64,000 bases of DNA. Source: a virus. Position numbers and translations under genes: made by a program. The stretch is from positions 1 to 64,000 of the IMG/VR virus record IMGVR_UViG_3300020159_001814, one strand, 5' to 3'. Positions 5,431 through 12,967 of this stretch are shown one piece after another; the stretch's first letter is position 1, and each line of letters starts with the position of its first letter. Below the pieces are notes generated by a model that was not told where the DNA came from, made no database searches, and saw only the letters and a list, made by a program, of their open reading frames with translations.

Positions 5431-5787
5431 ATGAATATCAGTATAAAAGAAAACACATTTAAATGTAGGGTTTGTGCTACACCATTATCAATTCAAGATG
5501 GGATGAAAAATAAAACATTTAACATGAGTTTTAATGGTATGTTTTTTATTTTACCAAATAAAGGTAAACAAAAGTTTTGGATGTACGAATGTATCACCCC
5601 ACTTGATATTTTATTCATAGATGGTGACACAATAACAGAAGTACATAATGATTGTTTACCGTGTGATGTTATAGAAGCTTGTGAAAACTACGGTGGGTAT
5701 GGTGATCACGCATTAGAATTACCAGGCGGTACATGTCAATCATTGGGTATAATATCAGGGGACAAGATAAAAATCGGATTACCTTAA
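5431..5787 (+). CDS. DUF192 family protein, 118 aa
   Basis: The sequence follows the DUF192 pattern: residues near 12-25 (CRVCATPLSIQDGMKNKTF), then the central phenylalanine-rich strands (MFFILPNKGKQKFWMYECIT, PLDILFIDGDTITEVH) and the end LELPGGTCQSLGIISGDKIK. DUF192 is a small beta-barrel family of unknown biochemical role, found in bacteria and some large phages. I start at ATG 5431, just after a TATTTATA motif. Its 3' end overlaps the DHH gene on the other strand by 4 bp. Confidence 0.88.
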   Translation: MNISIKENTFKCRVCATPLSIQDGMKNKTFNMSFNGMFFILPNKGKQKFWMYECITPLDILFIDGDTITEVHNDCLPCDVIEACENYGGYGDHALELPGGTCQSLGIISGDKIKIGLP

Positions 5788-7295
5788 CCTTTTTGTATTT
5801 TACTATTTAATATTTCAACAAACTTTTCTTTTATATCTCTTGTTAGTTCTGTTGTTCCTCTTCCTTGTTTTGGGTCGGCAAGTGCTTCAACATCGATACC
5901 TTCTCTTTTCATTCCACTAATAGCCGCTTGAATTTGTTTTTCTGAAAGTTTTCTAAATCTTAAAAGTTTTTGTTTAATATCTTGTATGAATGAATTTGAC
6001 CCTTCGTAAAATGCAATAGGTATTGCATCTGCAGGTAAATCTTTTGTATATGGTTTGTCATAACCACTATAAACAAACCCGATTCCGGTTATATTCGTAA
6101 TACACTTGTGACCTCCTGAATTTGAAACCAAAAAATCATAAGCACTTATTGTATTTGTTTTTGGGTTATACGAAGGCATTTCCCCATATAAAGCATCCAT
6201 ATCTTTTTGTGTAAAACCAACAGAATCTTTTGTTGCCTTTTTTTCTGCAACTCTTTTAATTATTTTAAATGGAAGTATTACTTGTTCAAGTTCAGGTTTA
6301 AAACTTAGAAGAACTTGGTCTTTAATTTTTCCTAAATCAACCCCTTTAAGTGCCCTATCTTCTTTGTATGGGTTACAAGATGCTTGAACTAATCCAACAG
6401 GTGCCCCGATTCCTGTTACTAAAAAGTCCGCATCAGGATTTAACTCAAATGGTGTATATCTATCATATGAACCTTTTTTCATATGACCAAGACCAAACTG
6501 ATGAAGTACACCGCCTTCTTTTTGGATTACCCCTTCTTGTGATCTATCATCAAGATACCTTTCTTGATTTTTTTGCATTGTTTCTACTGAAGCATAACCT
6601 TGATCTTTTGCAATTTTTGTTATTGTATTATATAGATTTTCTAATGATGGTTCACAGTTCATTACAAGGTATTCAAGTAAATCCCTACCATCGACATTAT
6701 TATTTTTATAAGCTAAAAGAAGTTTATTAACAACAAGACCCATCATCATTTTATTTCTTCTAACACTTTTATCTTTGTCATACTTGAAAACAAAATTCAT
6801 TACCATTTTTGGTGTGATATCGTTTGCGGTAAAGTTTGCAGAATCGACTGTCGATACGACATATAAATCTTCGTCTTTGAATAAATCTTTTGGTGAAATT
6901 GTTTGTGAAATTGTTTCAACATTAGATCTTGAATGTTTGAAGCTGGTTTTTGTGTCTTTTTCAACCCCAACTTGTGAATCGTGGTGGTCTGTATGAATTT
7001 CAAACATTGGTTTTCCGTGTGCAAAATCAACAAGAACCGGCATAATCTCACCACTTCCATCCGGTTTTTTAACTGCCCATTCTTTTTCACCATATTGGAT
7101 TATTTCACAATCAACAACTTTAAACCCTTGGTTTTCAAGGTATTTTTTCATTGCAATTGCGGTTGTAACCCCATCCAAATCTTGGTGAAAGTATATTTTT
7201 GCCTTCTTATATCTTTTAAGAAGTTGATTTATATCCCTAATTCCAGATTCTTTAATTAGTTGTTTGTATTGACTTTCAGTTATAATAATTTTCAT
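5784..7295 (-). CDS. DHH-type phosphoesterase with capsid-targeting-like N-terminus, 503 aa
   Basis: The N-terminus MKIIITESQYKQLIKES is a helix ending in I-K-E-S, like the start of 2103-2402. It is followed by DHH signatures: HQDLDGVTTAIAMKKYL (D39, D41, G42), VLVDFAHG, and IHTDHHDSQVG, with the Asp-His-His metal motif. A C-terminal SGGHKCITNITGIGF near residue 395 resembles the DHHA1 GGH motif. DHH proteins are Mn-dependent phosphodiesterases acting on nucleic acid ends or nucleotides (RecJ, NrnA types). Family length is 320-570. The N-terminal peptide suggests that it may travel in the virion. Preceded by a TATTTATA motif. Confidence 0.85.
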   Translation of the reverse strand: MKIIITESQYKQLIKESGIRDINQLLKRYKKAKIYFHQDLDGVTTAIAMKKYLENQGFKVVDCEIIQYGEKEWAVKKPDGSGEIMPVLVDFAHGKPMFEIHTDHHDSQVGVEKDTKTSFKHSRSNVETISQTISPKDLFKDEDLYVVSTVDSANFTANDITPKMVMNFVFKYDKDKSVRRNKMMMGLVVNKLLLAYKNNNVDGRDLLEYLVMNCEPSLENLYNTITKIAKDQGYASVETMQKNQERYLDDRSQEGVIQKEGGVLHQFGLGHMKKGSYDRYTPFELNPDADFLVTGIGAPVGLVQASCNPYKEDRALKGVDLGKIKDQVLLSFKPELEQVILPFKIIKRVAEKKATKDSVGFTQKDMDALYGEMPSYNPKTNTISAYDFLVSNSGGHKCITNITGIGFVYSGYDKPYTKDLPADAIPIAFYEGSNSFIQDIKQKLLRFRKLSEKQIQAAISGMKREGIDVEALADPKQGRGTTELTRDIKEKFVEILNSKIQKG

Positions 7296-7299
7296 AATA

Positions 7300-7307
7300 T
7301 ATAAATA
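7300..7307 (-). promoter_or_regulatory. TATTTATA upstream motif
   Basis: Coding strand GTATTTATATATTATG, 4 bp before the start of the DHH gene. Confidence 0.45.
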
Positions 7308-7309
7308 CC

Positions 7310-7346
7310 TAAAAAAATAAAAAATCCAAGAGTTAATCTTGGATTT
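7310..7346 (-). terminator. Rho-independent terminator overlapping the MTase stop
   Basis: ATCCAAG (7324-7330) pairs with CTTGGAT (7338-7344). The minus strand continues with a T run. The stem begins inside the last codons of the methyltransferase gene. Confidence 0.85.
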
Positions 7347-8184
7347 CTTCTGATACTGTTTTTAAATTTTTAAAGTATTCAATTCTTGTGTTTGCAACTT
7401 CTGTATAATTTGGTGATAATTCTATCCCTAACCACCTTCTTTCAAGTATTTCGGCAGCTACCAAACTTGTACCTGATCCAGCAAATGGGTCTAAAACTAC
7501 ATCGTTCTTGTAGGATAAAATCTTAATCGCCTTGGTTGGTATGTCCATGGAGAAAGTTGCCTTGGTGAGTGATTTAGTGTCTGCGAAATAATTCCACTGA
7601 CCAAACACAAGTTCCATAAATTCTTTTTTATCTTCTTCATTATAAACAACTTTCTTTTTGAATGTTCCATCTTCTTGTTCTATATCTGTTGGCGTTCCTT
7701 TCCATTGTGGTTCACCTTTAATCTTTTTTATGTGGACTTTTTTATATGCTAATATAACACATTCCTTTGGGTTATAAATATAAGGACTAGATGGTGACAT
7801 CCATGATCCCCATGCGGTAGTCTTACTACGATGAGGTGATTGTTCTTCTAAATCCACAATACCAAAGAACCCAAAACCAATTTCTTTCATTATCTGATAC
7901 ATTTCAGATACAAAAAAGATTCTACCACCTTTTTTTTGTCTATTAATTTCATAAGGGATATTAAGAGCAATTCTTCCATCATCTTTTAATACTCTGTACG
8001 CTTCAGTAAGCCAGTTTTTTGCAAAAACAACATATTCATCAAATGGTACATCATCTTCATGTACGTCATAAGCAATCCCAACCCCATAGGGTGGTGATGT
8101 CACAATTAAATCAACTTCACCTTCAGGAAGTGTTTTCATCACTTCTACACAATCCCCATTTATTATTTTTCCTGTTTCTATCAT
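7333..8184 (-). CDS. DNA methyltransferase, TSPPY type (N4-cytosine or N6-adenine), 283 aa
   Basis: Motif IV TSPPYG is at residues 29-34 and the AdoMet-binding motif I DPFAGSGT at about 232-239. This order (catalytic motif first) marks the beta class. TSPPY is commoner in N4-cytosine enzymes, but adenine specificity cannot be excluded. The start ATG is at 8182-8184, overlapping the stop of the DUF3310 gene by ATGA, which suggests translational coupling. No restriction gene is adjacent. It probably modifies phage DNA against host restriction. Confidence 0.9.
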   Translation of the reverse strand: MIETGKIINGDCVEVMKTLPEGEVDLIVTSPPYGVGIAYDVHEDDVPFDEYVVFAKNWLTEAYRVLKDDGRIALNIPYEINRQKKGGRIFFVSEMYQIMKEIGFGFFGIVDLEEQSPHRSKTTAWGSWMSPSSPYIYNPKECVILAYKKVHIKKIKGEPQWKGTPTDIEQEDGTFKKKVVYNEEDKKEFMELVFGQWNYFADTKSLTKATFSMDIPTKAIKILSYKNDVVLDPFAGSGTSLVAAEILERRWLGIELSPNYTEVANTRIEYFKNLKTVSEEIQD

Positions 8185-8399
8185 CTTTTTTCTATTGTTT
8201 GAATGTGGTGTTGCAAATACCATAACGCCTTTTTAAGGTCTTGTAGTTCTTTATCCGTATCTTTTTTACCGGCCCTTGATATATACTTCACAGTGTTACC
8301 TAACGAAAATCCTAAATTCCAAGCATCAATTACTTTGATTGCTTCATATGGATTGTCTTCACCCCCATAATGTTCAGGGTGGTTTACTTGTTCGCTCAT
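8181..8399 (-). CDS. DUF3310 family protein, 72 aa
   Basis: MSEQVNHPEHYGGEDNPYEA, then LGNTVKYISRAGKK and LQDLKKALWYLQHHI, matches the DUF3310 pattern (NHP.HY, GN..KY..R...K, DL.KA..YL). The family is common in phages and often described as SaV-like; its exact role is unsettled. It overlaps both neighbours by ATGA, so three genes are coupled. Confidence 0.9.
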   Translation of the reverse strand: MSEQVNHPEHYGGEDNPYEAIKVIDAWNLGFSLGNTVKYISRAGKKDTDKELQDLKKALWYLQHHIQTIEKR

Positions 8400-8602
8400 T
8401 CAATATTTTCTTTTATGTAGTTAATTATTTCTTCTTCAGTTTTACCTTGATTGAACATTCTATATACTTCCCTTGAAAAATCATCTGTGGTATACACCGC
8501 ATCAGCATCCAAATACTTCATTATCCAATCAATATTTTGAATAATGTGATTTTTACTTAGAAACCTCTTGTTGAACCCCATTTTTTTGGTTTTTAATTTC
8601 AA
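8396..8602 (-). CDS. Hypothetical protein, 68 aa
   Basis: Product ends FSREVYRMFNQGKTEEEIIN, an acidic helical tail. The start may be ATG 8600-8602 or the internal ATG 8579-8581 (MGFNKRFLSK), which reduces overlap with 8553-8693. Overlaps the DUF3310 gene by 4 bp. No family recognised. Confidence 0.7.
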   Translation of the reverse strand: MKLKTKKMGFNKRFLSKNHIIQNIDWIMKYLDADAVYTTDDFSREVYRMFNQGKTEEEIINYIKENIE

Positions 8603-8693
8603 TAACCAATTTTCTAATTGCTTTACCTAAATCATAATCGTTAGGGTTTTGTTTTACCATTTGTTCTAAAAGTGACAAGTTAATATTTTCCAT
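8553..8693 (-). CDS. Small hypothetical protein, 46 aa
   Basis: ATG 8691-8693, stop TAA 8553-8555. The product begins MENINLSLLEQMVKQNPNDY and is largely helical. It overlaps the next gene by 29-50 bp and looks like the first gene of the coupled set leading to the methyltransferase. No family recognised. Confidence 0.65.
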   Translation of the reverse strand: MENINLSLLEQMVKQNPNDYDLGKAIRKLVIEIKNQKNGVQQEVSK

Positions 8694-8719
8694 AGTTTTT
8701 TTATTGTAAAAATATTAAT

Positions 8720-9472
8720 TTATATCTTACTTGTCAAATTTTTGTGTCTAATAATTTTAGATTGTATCATGTAATTCATGATTTTTCTTTTAGCAATAGG
8801 TAGTAGTGTTTCTTTAAGTGGGTAATTGTTATTGTGATTAATTGTAAAAACAATCAAATTTTTATGTAAATCTACGTCTTGTAGGTTTTTAATTAATGGT
8901 TTTTTTACTTCAAGTAGTTTTTCATCAAAATCACCTTTTGGACATTCACATATTCTTTTTATGTGGCATTTTGTTTCTAAATTACCTTTCTTTATTGGTT
9001 TTATAATAAATTCATATAGGTAAGTTTTATTTTTATAATCTAAAAAGAAAAGCCCTTGTTTTGGTTCTATGTTTTTTGGGTTTTGTACTACTTCAATTGC
9101 GACGGTGTCATTTACAATGTCCCATATTGCCTTTGCGTGGTTAAAGTAGTCTTTTAATTTTTCGGTTGAATACTTACAAACGTGATAGACTTCAAGGATT
9201 TCTTCTTTTGTTAGTAATGGACAATCAATTGTTACTAAATCTGATATAAGGATTTCATCGTCAGGATCTTTTAATGTTCTATTAATAGTAAGATATTGAC
9301 CCTTTTCAATTAAAAGATTTATACTGGCAAGATGTAATGATATTTCTTGAAACTGTGGGTACAATTTCAAATTATTTAAATTTTTATCTAATTTTTGTAG
9401 ATAATCTAAAAGTACGTATTGCTTATGTTCTAAATCAATAGGTTCTTGGAATAACCAATCTGTTTTCATCAC
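8720..9472 (-). CDS. Hypothetical protein, 250 aa
   Basis: Begins MMKTDWLFQEPIDLEHKQYV. Helical N-terminal half with regular Leu spacing; the middle is beta-rich with a Cys pair region (CHIKRICECPKGDFDEK). I recall similar sequences in Bacteroidota phages but no assigned function. The start could be either of two adjacent ATGs. Confidence 0.8.
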   Translation of the reverse strand: MMKTDWLFQEPIDLEHKQYVLLDYLQKLDKNLNNLKLYPQFQEISLHLASINLLIEKGQYLTINRTLKDPDDEILISDLVTIDCPLLTKEEILEVYHVCKYSTEKLKDYFNHAKAIWDIVNDTVAIEVVQNPKNIEPKQGLFFLDYKNKTYLYEFIIKPIKKGNLETKCHIKRICECPKGDFDEKLLEVKKPLIKNLQDVDLHKNLIVFTINHNNNYPLKETLLPIAKRKIMNYMIQSKIIRHKNLTSKI

Positions 9473-9514
9473 TAAATAATAATAAATTATAACATAGTGT
9501 AAATTATATTTCTT

Positions 9515-9606
9515 TTTAAATTGTATACGTCACCCAACCATTTGAACTAATTGAGTTCGTTGTCATAGACTTTGATTCCCTTTAAATTGTATACGTCACC
9601 CAACCA
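9515..9606 (-). repeat. 26-bp direct repeat at the 3' end of 9547-9954
   Basis: The same 26 bp occurs at 9515-9540 and 9581-9606 (66-bp period). The second copy encodes the WLGDVYNLK region of the gene; the first lies past the stop. It looks like a tandem duplication of the gene's 3' end, with the outer copy now untranslated. Confidence 0.8.
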
Positions 9607-9954
9607 CGTTTCTATAAGTGACTGAGTTTCATCATAGCTAAGCCCAAAACCTTCTTCTAAAACTGACCATATTTGATCATAATCAATGTAAACATCTTTA
9701 TGTTTTTTATAGTAAATTATCAGTTCTTTATTATCTCTACGTTTAAATGAAATAAATCCTTCACTATCAAAAACGTCAAGATCGTTATAAAAATTAAGAA
9801 AATCCGTTGGGTTATTTATGTGCATCAATTCCAATAAGTTTTCGGATCCATTAACCAATTCCGCGGTAGCTTTCCAACCAAATTCTTTAGCTTGGTCCTT
9901 TAAAGTTTGTTTTAAACTTTCCTCTTTTAATATTTTTTTGATTATTAGTTTCAT
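9547..9954 (-). CDS. Hypothetical protein with capsid-targeting-like N-terminus, 135 aa
   Basis: MKLIIKKILKEESLKQTLKD: a short basic amphipathic helix ending in L-K-E-E, nearly the same as the starts of 2414-2782 and 9956-11155. The rest is acidic and ends GDVYNLKGIKVYDNELN. It lies 1 bp downstream of 9956-11155, so the two are co-expressed. The 3' end is partly duplicated (9515-9606). Function unknown. Confidence 0.8.
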   Translation of the reverse strand: MKLIIKKILKEESLKQTLKDQAKEFGWKATAELVNGSENLLELMHINNPTDFLNFYNDLDVFDSEGFISFKRRDNKELIIYYKKHKDVYIDYDQIWSVLEEGFGLSYDETQSLIETWLGDVYNLKGIKVYDNELN

Positions 9955-9955
9955 A

Positions 9956-11155
9956 TTAATTATGTCTCATAACGTGATACCACGTTCCGTTTACTTTATA
10001 TTCGTCATCACTACCATCATAACCGTTTAATACCTGACCATACCCGTCAGAACTAATTATATCTTCACAAACACCGTCAATATCTATAAAATCTAATATA
10101 TAATCTTTAGGGAATCCCCTATCTTTTAAGTAAGCAGGAAAACTATCAGAGTAATCATCCACGTAACTTTCAATTGCCGATTCGATTTCTTCTTCATCAA
10201 ATTCACCTTCTGGGTTTTCTTTTATATCTTCAACTATACCTTCAATGTTTGAAATTTCATCTTCAATTTCTTCCGTTTGTTCTTCGGTTAAATCTTCATT
10301 CTCTAGTCTACTATTTAACCTATCTATTTTTTGATCGTATATTTCAATATATTTTTCTTGTTGACTGGAAAGGAGTTTTACAATACCGTAATCTTCGGGA
10401 CTTTCTCTGACAACATCTTCATATTCATTATATAAAAAATTTCTTACCTCGTCTTCATTTATATTATTTTCCCAAACCCATTCTCTAAATGCATCATATC
10501 CGACCTCTTCTATTAAACCTTGAAGACTTTCCATAGCGGCACTATGTATCTTATCATCTCTGTAAACCACGTATTCGCTTTCAAATTTATTACCACCTAA
10601 CCAAGTGTACATATTAGAATTTCCGTAGTGTCTCCAATTTTCTTTATAAAGAAAATATTTGTCTTCTATTGTTTCTTCATCTTCACCTTTTTGAGGTATA
10701 CCTTTTTCCATTAAATATTCATATATCGCTTCGGTTTCTTCTGAATCGTCATTTTCATTTCCAACATCCCAAGCACCTTCTTGTCTTAATTCTTCTTGAT
10801 GTTCTAATTTTTGTTTTAATATTTTTTGTCTTTCAATTTCGTACATTTTAGATTGGAAGTATCTAAAATGTCCTCTTACTTTTGACTTGTCAACGTTACT
10901 AATGTTTGATGATTCGATGTTTAAATCTCCTTCAACATAATCTATACTATCAATATTTGACACCCAATCGGCACGATGTAAATAAAGATCTCCAACAATT
11001 CTTATTTTTTTATTTCTATAATCCGGTAAACGTTTAATTAATGAACCATCTCCATTAACATATTTTAATAAATCAATATAATCTTCAGGTGATATATCCA
11101 CCCACTCTTCGGACTGTTCTTTTAAAACTTTTTTAATAATATTTTTTAACGACAT
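9956..11155 (-). CDS. Large acidic protein with capsid-targeting-like N-terminus, 399 aa
   Basis: The N-terminus MSLKNIIKKVLKEQSEEW matches the shared basic helix with L-K-E. The body is very acidic, with a coiled segment around residues 265-315 (LEDEISNIEG type) and aromatic-rich parts (EWVWENNINEDEVRNFLYNE). Some short strands near residues 50-95 (IVGDLYLHRADW, VEGDLNIESS) resemble a repeat of hydrophobic steps. Preceded by TATTTATA. Possibly a head-core or packaged protein; no family recognised. Confidence 0.8.
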   Translation of the reverse strand: MSLKNIIKKVLKEQSEEWVDISPEDYIDLLKYVNGDGSLIKRLPDYRNKKIRIVGDLYLHRADWVSNIDSIDYVEGDLNIESSNISNVDKSKVRGHFRYFQSKMYEIERQKILKQKLEHQEELRQEGAWDVGNENDDSEETEAIYEYLMEKGIPQKGEDEETIEDKYFLYKENWRHYGNSNMYTWLGGNKFESEYVVYRDDKIHSAAMESLQGLIEEVGYDAFREWVWENNINEDEVRNFLYNEYEDVVRESPEDYGIVKLLSSQQEKYIEIYDQKIDRLNSRLENEDLTEEQTEEIEDEISNIEGIVEDIKENPEGEFDEEEIESAIESYVDDYSDSFPAYLKDRGFPKDYILDFIDIDGVCEDIISSDGYGQVLNGYDGSDDEYKVNGTWYHVMRHN

Positions 11156-11159
11156 ATAA

Positions 11160-11167
11160 TATAAATA
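11160..11167 (-). promoter_or_regulatory. TATTTATA upstream motif
   Basis: Coding strand AAGTATTTATATTATATG, 4 bp before the start of 9956-11155; the same 15 bases as at 5419. Confidence 0.45.
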
Positions 11168-11242
11168 CTTTCTATTTACAAATGATTATTTTATAATTAT
11201 CAAATATTTATATAGAACATAAACCTATTAAAAATTTAAGTC

Positions 11243-11377
11243 ATGGGATGCGGATGTAAAAACAAAACAAATGAACAACCACAAGTTCAAACGCAACAGA
11301 CTCAACAACAACAAAATAATCAAACTGTGAAACAGGCGATTACTAAAATTGTTGAGAAATATTACAACAAAAAGTAA
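11243..11377 (+). CDS. Small Cys/Gln-rich protein, 44 aa
   Basis: Begins MGCGCKNKTNEQPQVQ, followed by a Gln-rich linker and a short helix AITKIVEKYYNKK. The MGCGCK start resembles small proteins I have seen in other Bacteroidota phages. The two Cys could bind metal or be modified. Plus strand, 66 bp upstream of 11444-12334. A TATTTATA-like sequence lies about 35 bp upstream. Confidence 0.7.
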   Translation: MGCGCKNKTNEQPQVQTQQTQQQQNNQTVKQAITKIVEKYYNKK

Positions 11378-11443
11378 TAACTATTTAAGGTATAATTTTT
11401 TTTATTTAAGATTGTTCATAAATAAATTTTTAAATAAAAAAAA

Positions 11444-12334
11444 ATGAAAACATTAGATGTTTACAATTTATTAGATGGTGAAACCCTATGTAATATTTTT
11501 GCGTCACTTATTGTTAACAAAATAAAAGAACAAACTCCTGATAGTAAAACAGAAATATCTGTAATAAATGTCAGGAGTTTTTTTATTGTTAAAGGTAGGA
11601 CCACTTCAGATATTGTGGTTACGAATCCTTCAGAAATTTTACAAGAATTTTTGAGTCAATACAGTGAAGTTAAATCAAATTCTGTACGAGTTATTGATAT
11701 AATCGAATATTCAAAACAATTCGACTTAAATAACCTAAATATTAATTATGGGTTTGATAAGGTTTTAGATAAAAGTCTTAAAGAAGAACAAAATTTTATT
11801 AATTCATTCATAAGTGATCAAGTTTATTTTAATTATAAAATAAATTATGTTCTTAATACAATATTTTTTGATTGTGAGAGTGGTTATGAAAGTTTAGTTA
11901 AAGAAAGATTGTCCGAAAGATTTATGGATTATGAAATTATAAAATCTGATTTTTCACAGGAAATTTATAAATCAGAAAGAATATACGGTATTAGTAACAT
12001 ACCTGAAAAATCCTATCATCTTTTATTAAAGAATATTTCGTATACGTTATTTAATTTAGGTATTTCTAAAAAATTAAACCTATTAGTTCAGTCAAATTTA
12101 AACTATGAAGACGTTGATTGTCTAAATGTGTTTTTTAAAATATCAAATGATGATCACATAGTAAAAACAGATTGGCTTGAATCTTTAATTTTAGATGTAT
12201 TTCCTTTTAATTTAAAGGAATTAAACAACTACTTTGATGTAAAGAACCACAACCCATTAGATGAATTACTTAACGATGATGTTAAGTGTACTTGGAAAAA
12301 TTTATCTTCTGTTAAAGATATTATATTAGTCTAA
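11444..12334 (+). CDS. Hypothetical protein, 296 aa
   Basis: Begins MKTLDVYNLLDGETLCNIFA; contains INVRSFFIVKGRTTSDIVV near residue 45. ATG follows a long A tract. Alternating strands and helices suggest a globular cytoplasmic enzyme, but I do not recognise the fold. Plus-strand pair with 11243-11377, ending convergently with the glutaredoxin gene (9-bp overlap). Confidence 0.8.
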   Translation: MKTLDVYNLLDGETLCNIFASLIVNKIKEQTPDSKTEISVINVRSFFIVKGRTTSDIVVTNPSEILQEFLSQYSEVKSNSVRVIDIIEYSKQFDLNNLNINYGFDKVLDKSLKEEQNFINSFISDQVYFNYKINYVLNTIFFDCESGYESLVKERLSERFMDYEIIKSDFSQEIYKSERIYGISNIPEKSYHLLLKNISYTLFNLGISKKLNLLVQSNLNYEDVDCLNVFFKISNDDHIVKTDWLESLILDVFPFNLKELNNYFDVKNHNPLDELLNDDVKCTWKNLSSVKDIILV

Positions 12335-12622
12335 TAAATAATTTTTCACCATTTCTACGCCCTCGAAGATGTCTTTATAATCTCTTTCGGGGGCTAAAAA
12401 TTTAACATTTTCGGCCGTTTCTGATTGCTCAACATCACTAATTGTCATTAACATTAATGAAGGAACATAATCATTATTTGTTATTTTTACAAACTCATTG
12501 TATTCATCTTCATATTCATATATGTCCCTTTCTATGAAGAATATATCATTTTTTTGTAACTCTTCTTTAATTTGTACACAATAAGGACAACCTTTCATTG
12601 TATAAACCACTGTAACTTTCAT
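12326..12622 (-). CDS. Glutaredoxin-like protein, 98 aa
   Basis: VYTMKGCPYCVQIKEELQK has the CPYC redox motif at residues 12-15 after the first beta strand, and the VPSLML stretch supplies the cis-Pro before the third strand. Length is typical for glutaredoxin. In T4-like phages such proteins reduce ribonucleotide reductase or act as general thiol reductants. Overlaps the next upstream gene by 4 bp (ATGA). Confidence 0.93.
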   Translation of the reverse strand: MKVTVVYTMKGCPYCVQIKEELQKNDIFFIERDIYEYEDEYNEFVKITNNDYVPSLMLMTISDVEQSETAENVKFLAPERDYKDIFEGVEMVKNYLLD

Positions 12623-12966
12623 ATTTTATCTATTGTAAAAAATTTATTTAATCCTATTAGTAACATATCAACTTTAGAATTATCGTCAGTTAATATATAT
12701 ATTTTATAAGTATTATCTGAGTCAACCTTCTTGAAATAAACAAATACTTCAGATGACAATGACCCCCAAATCACTAACCCATCAATATAAGTGTAGATTG
12801 TGTCATAAATTGAATTGGACCAAACTAATGTATTTTTTTCTATTAACGTTTTTAACCCAACCGCATTTATATTTTTTGTTCTTACAGTATTGGGTATAAA
12901 CTTCTTATCGAAGGTCTTCATAAACCTTTCAAAAATGTGTTTTGGTATTTCTTCAATTTCTTCCAT
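12619..12966 (-). CDS. Hypothetical protein, 115 aa
   Basis: I start at ATG 12964-12966, one base after the stop of the PcfJ gene (TAATATG), a spacing seen again at other junctions here; an ATG 18 bp upstream is also in frame. Sequence begins MEEIEEIPKHIFERFMKTFD with a beta-rich C-terminal half. No family recognised. Confidence 0.75.
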   Translation of the reverse strand: MEEIEEIPKHIFERFMKTFDKKFIPNTVRTKNINAVGLKTLIEKNTLVWSNSIYDTIYTYIDGLVIWGSLSSEVFVYFKKVDSDNTYKIYILTDDNSKVDMLLIGLNKFFTIDKI

Positions 12967-12967
12967 A

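Noticed and set aside
7300-7307. T4-type late promoter TATAAATA
   Set aside because: The T4 sequence appears only on the strand opposite to the gene; in the sense direction the motif is TATTTATA, so it is not reported as a T4 late promoter.
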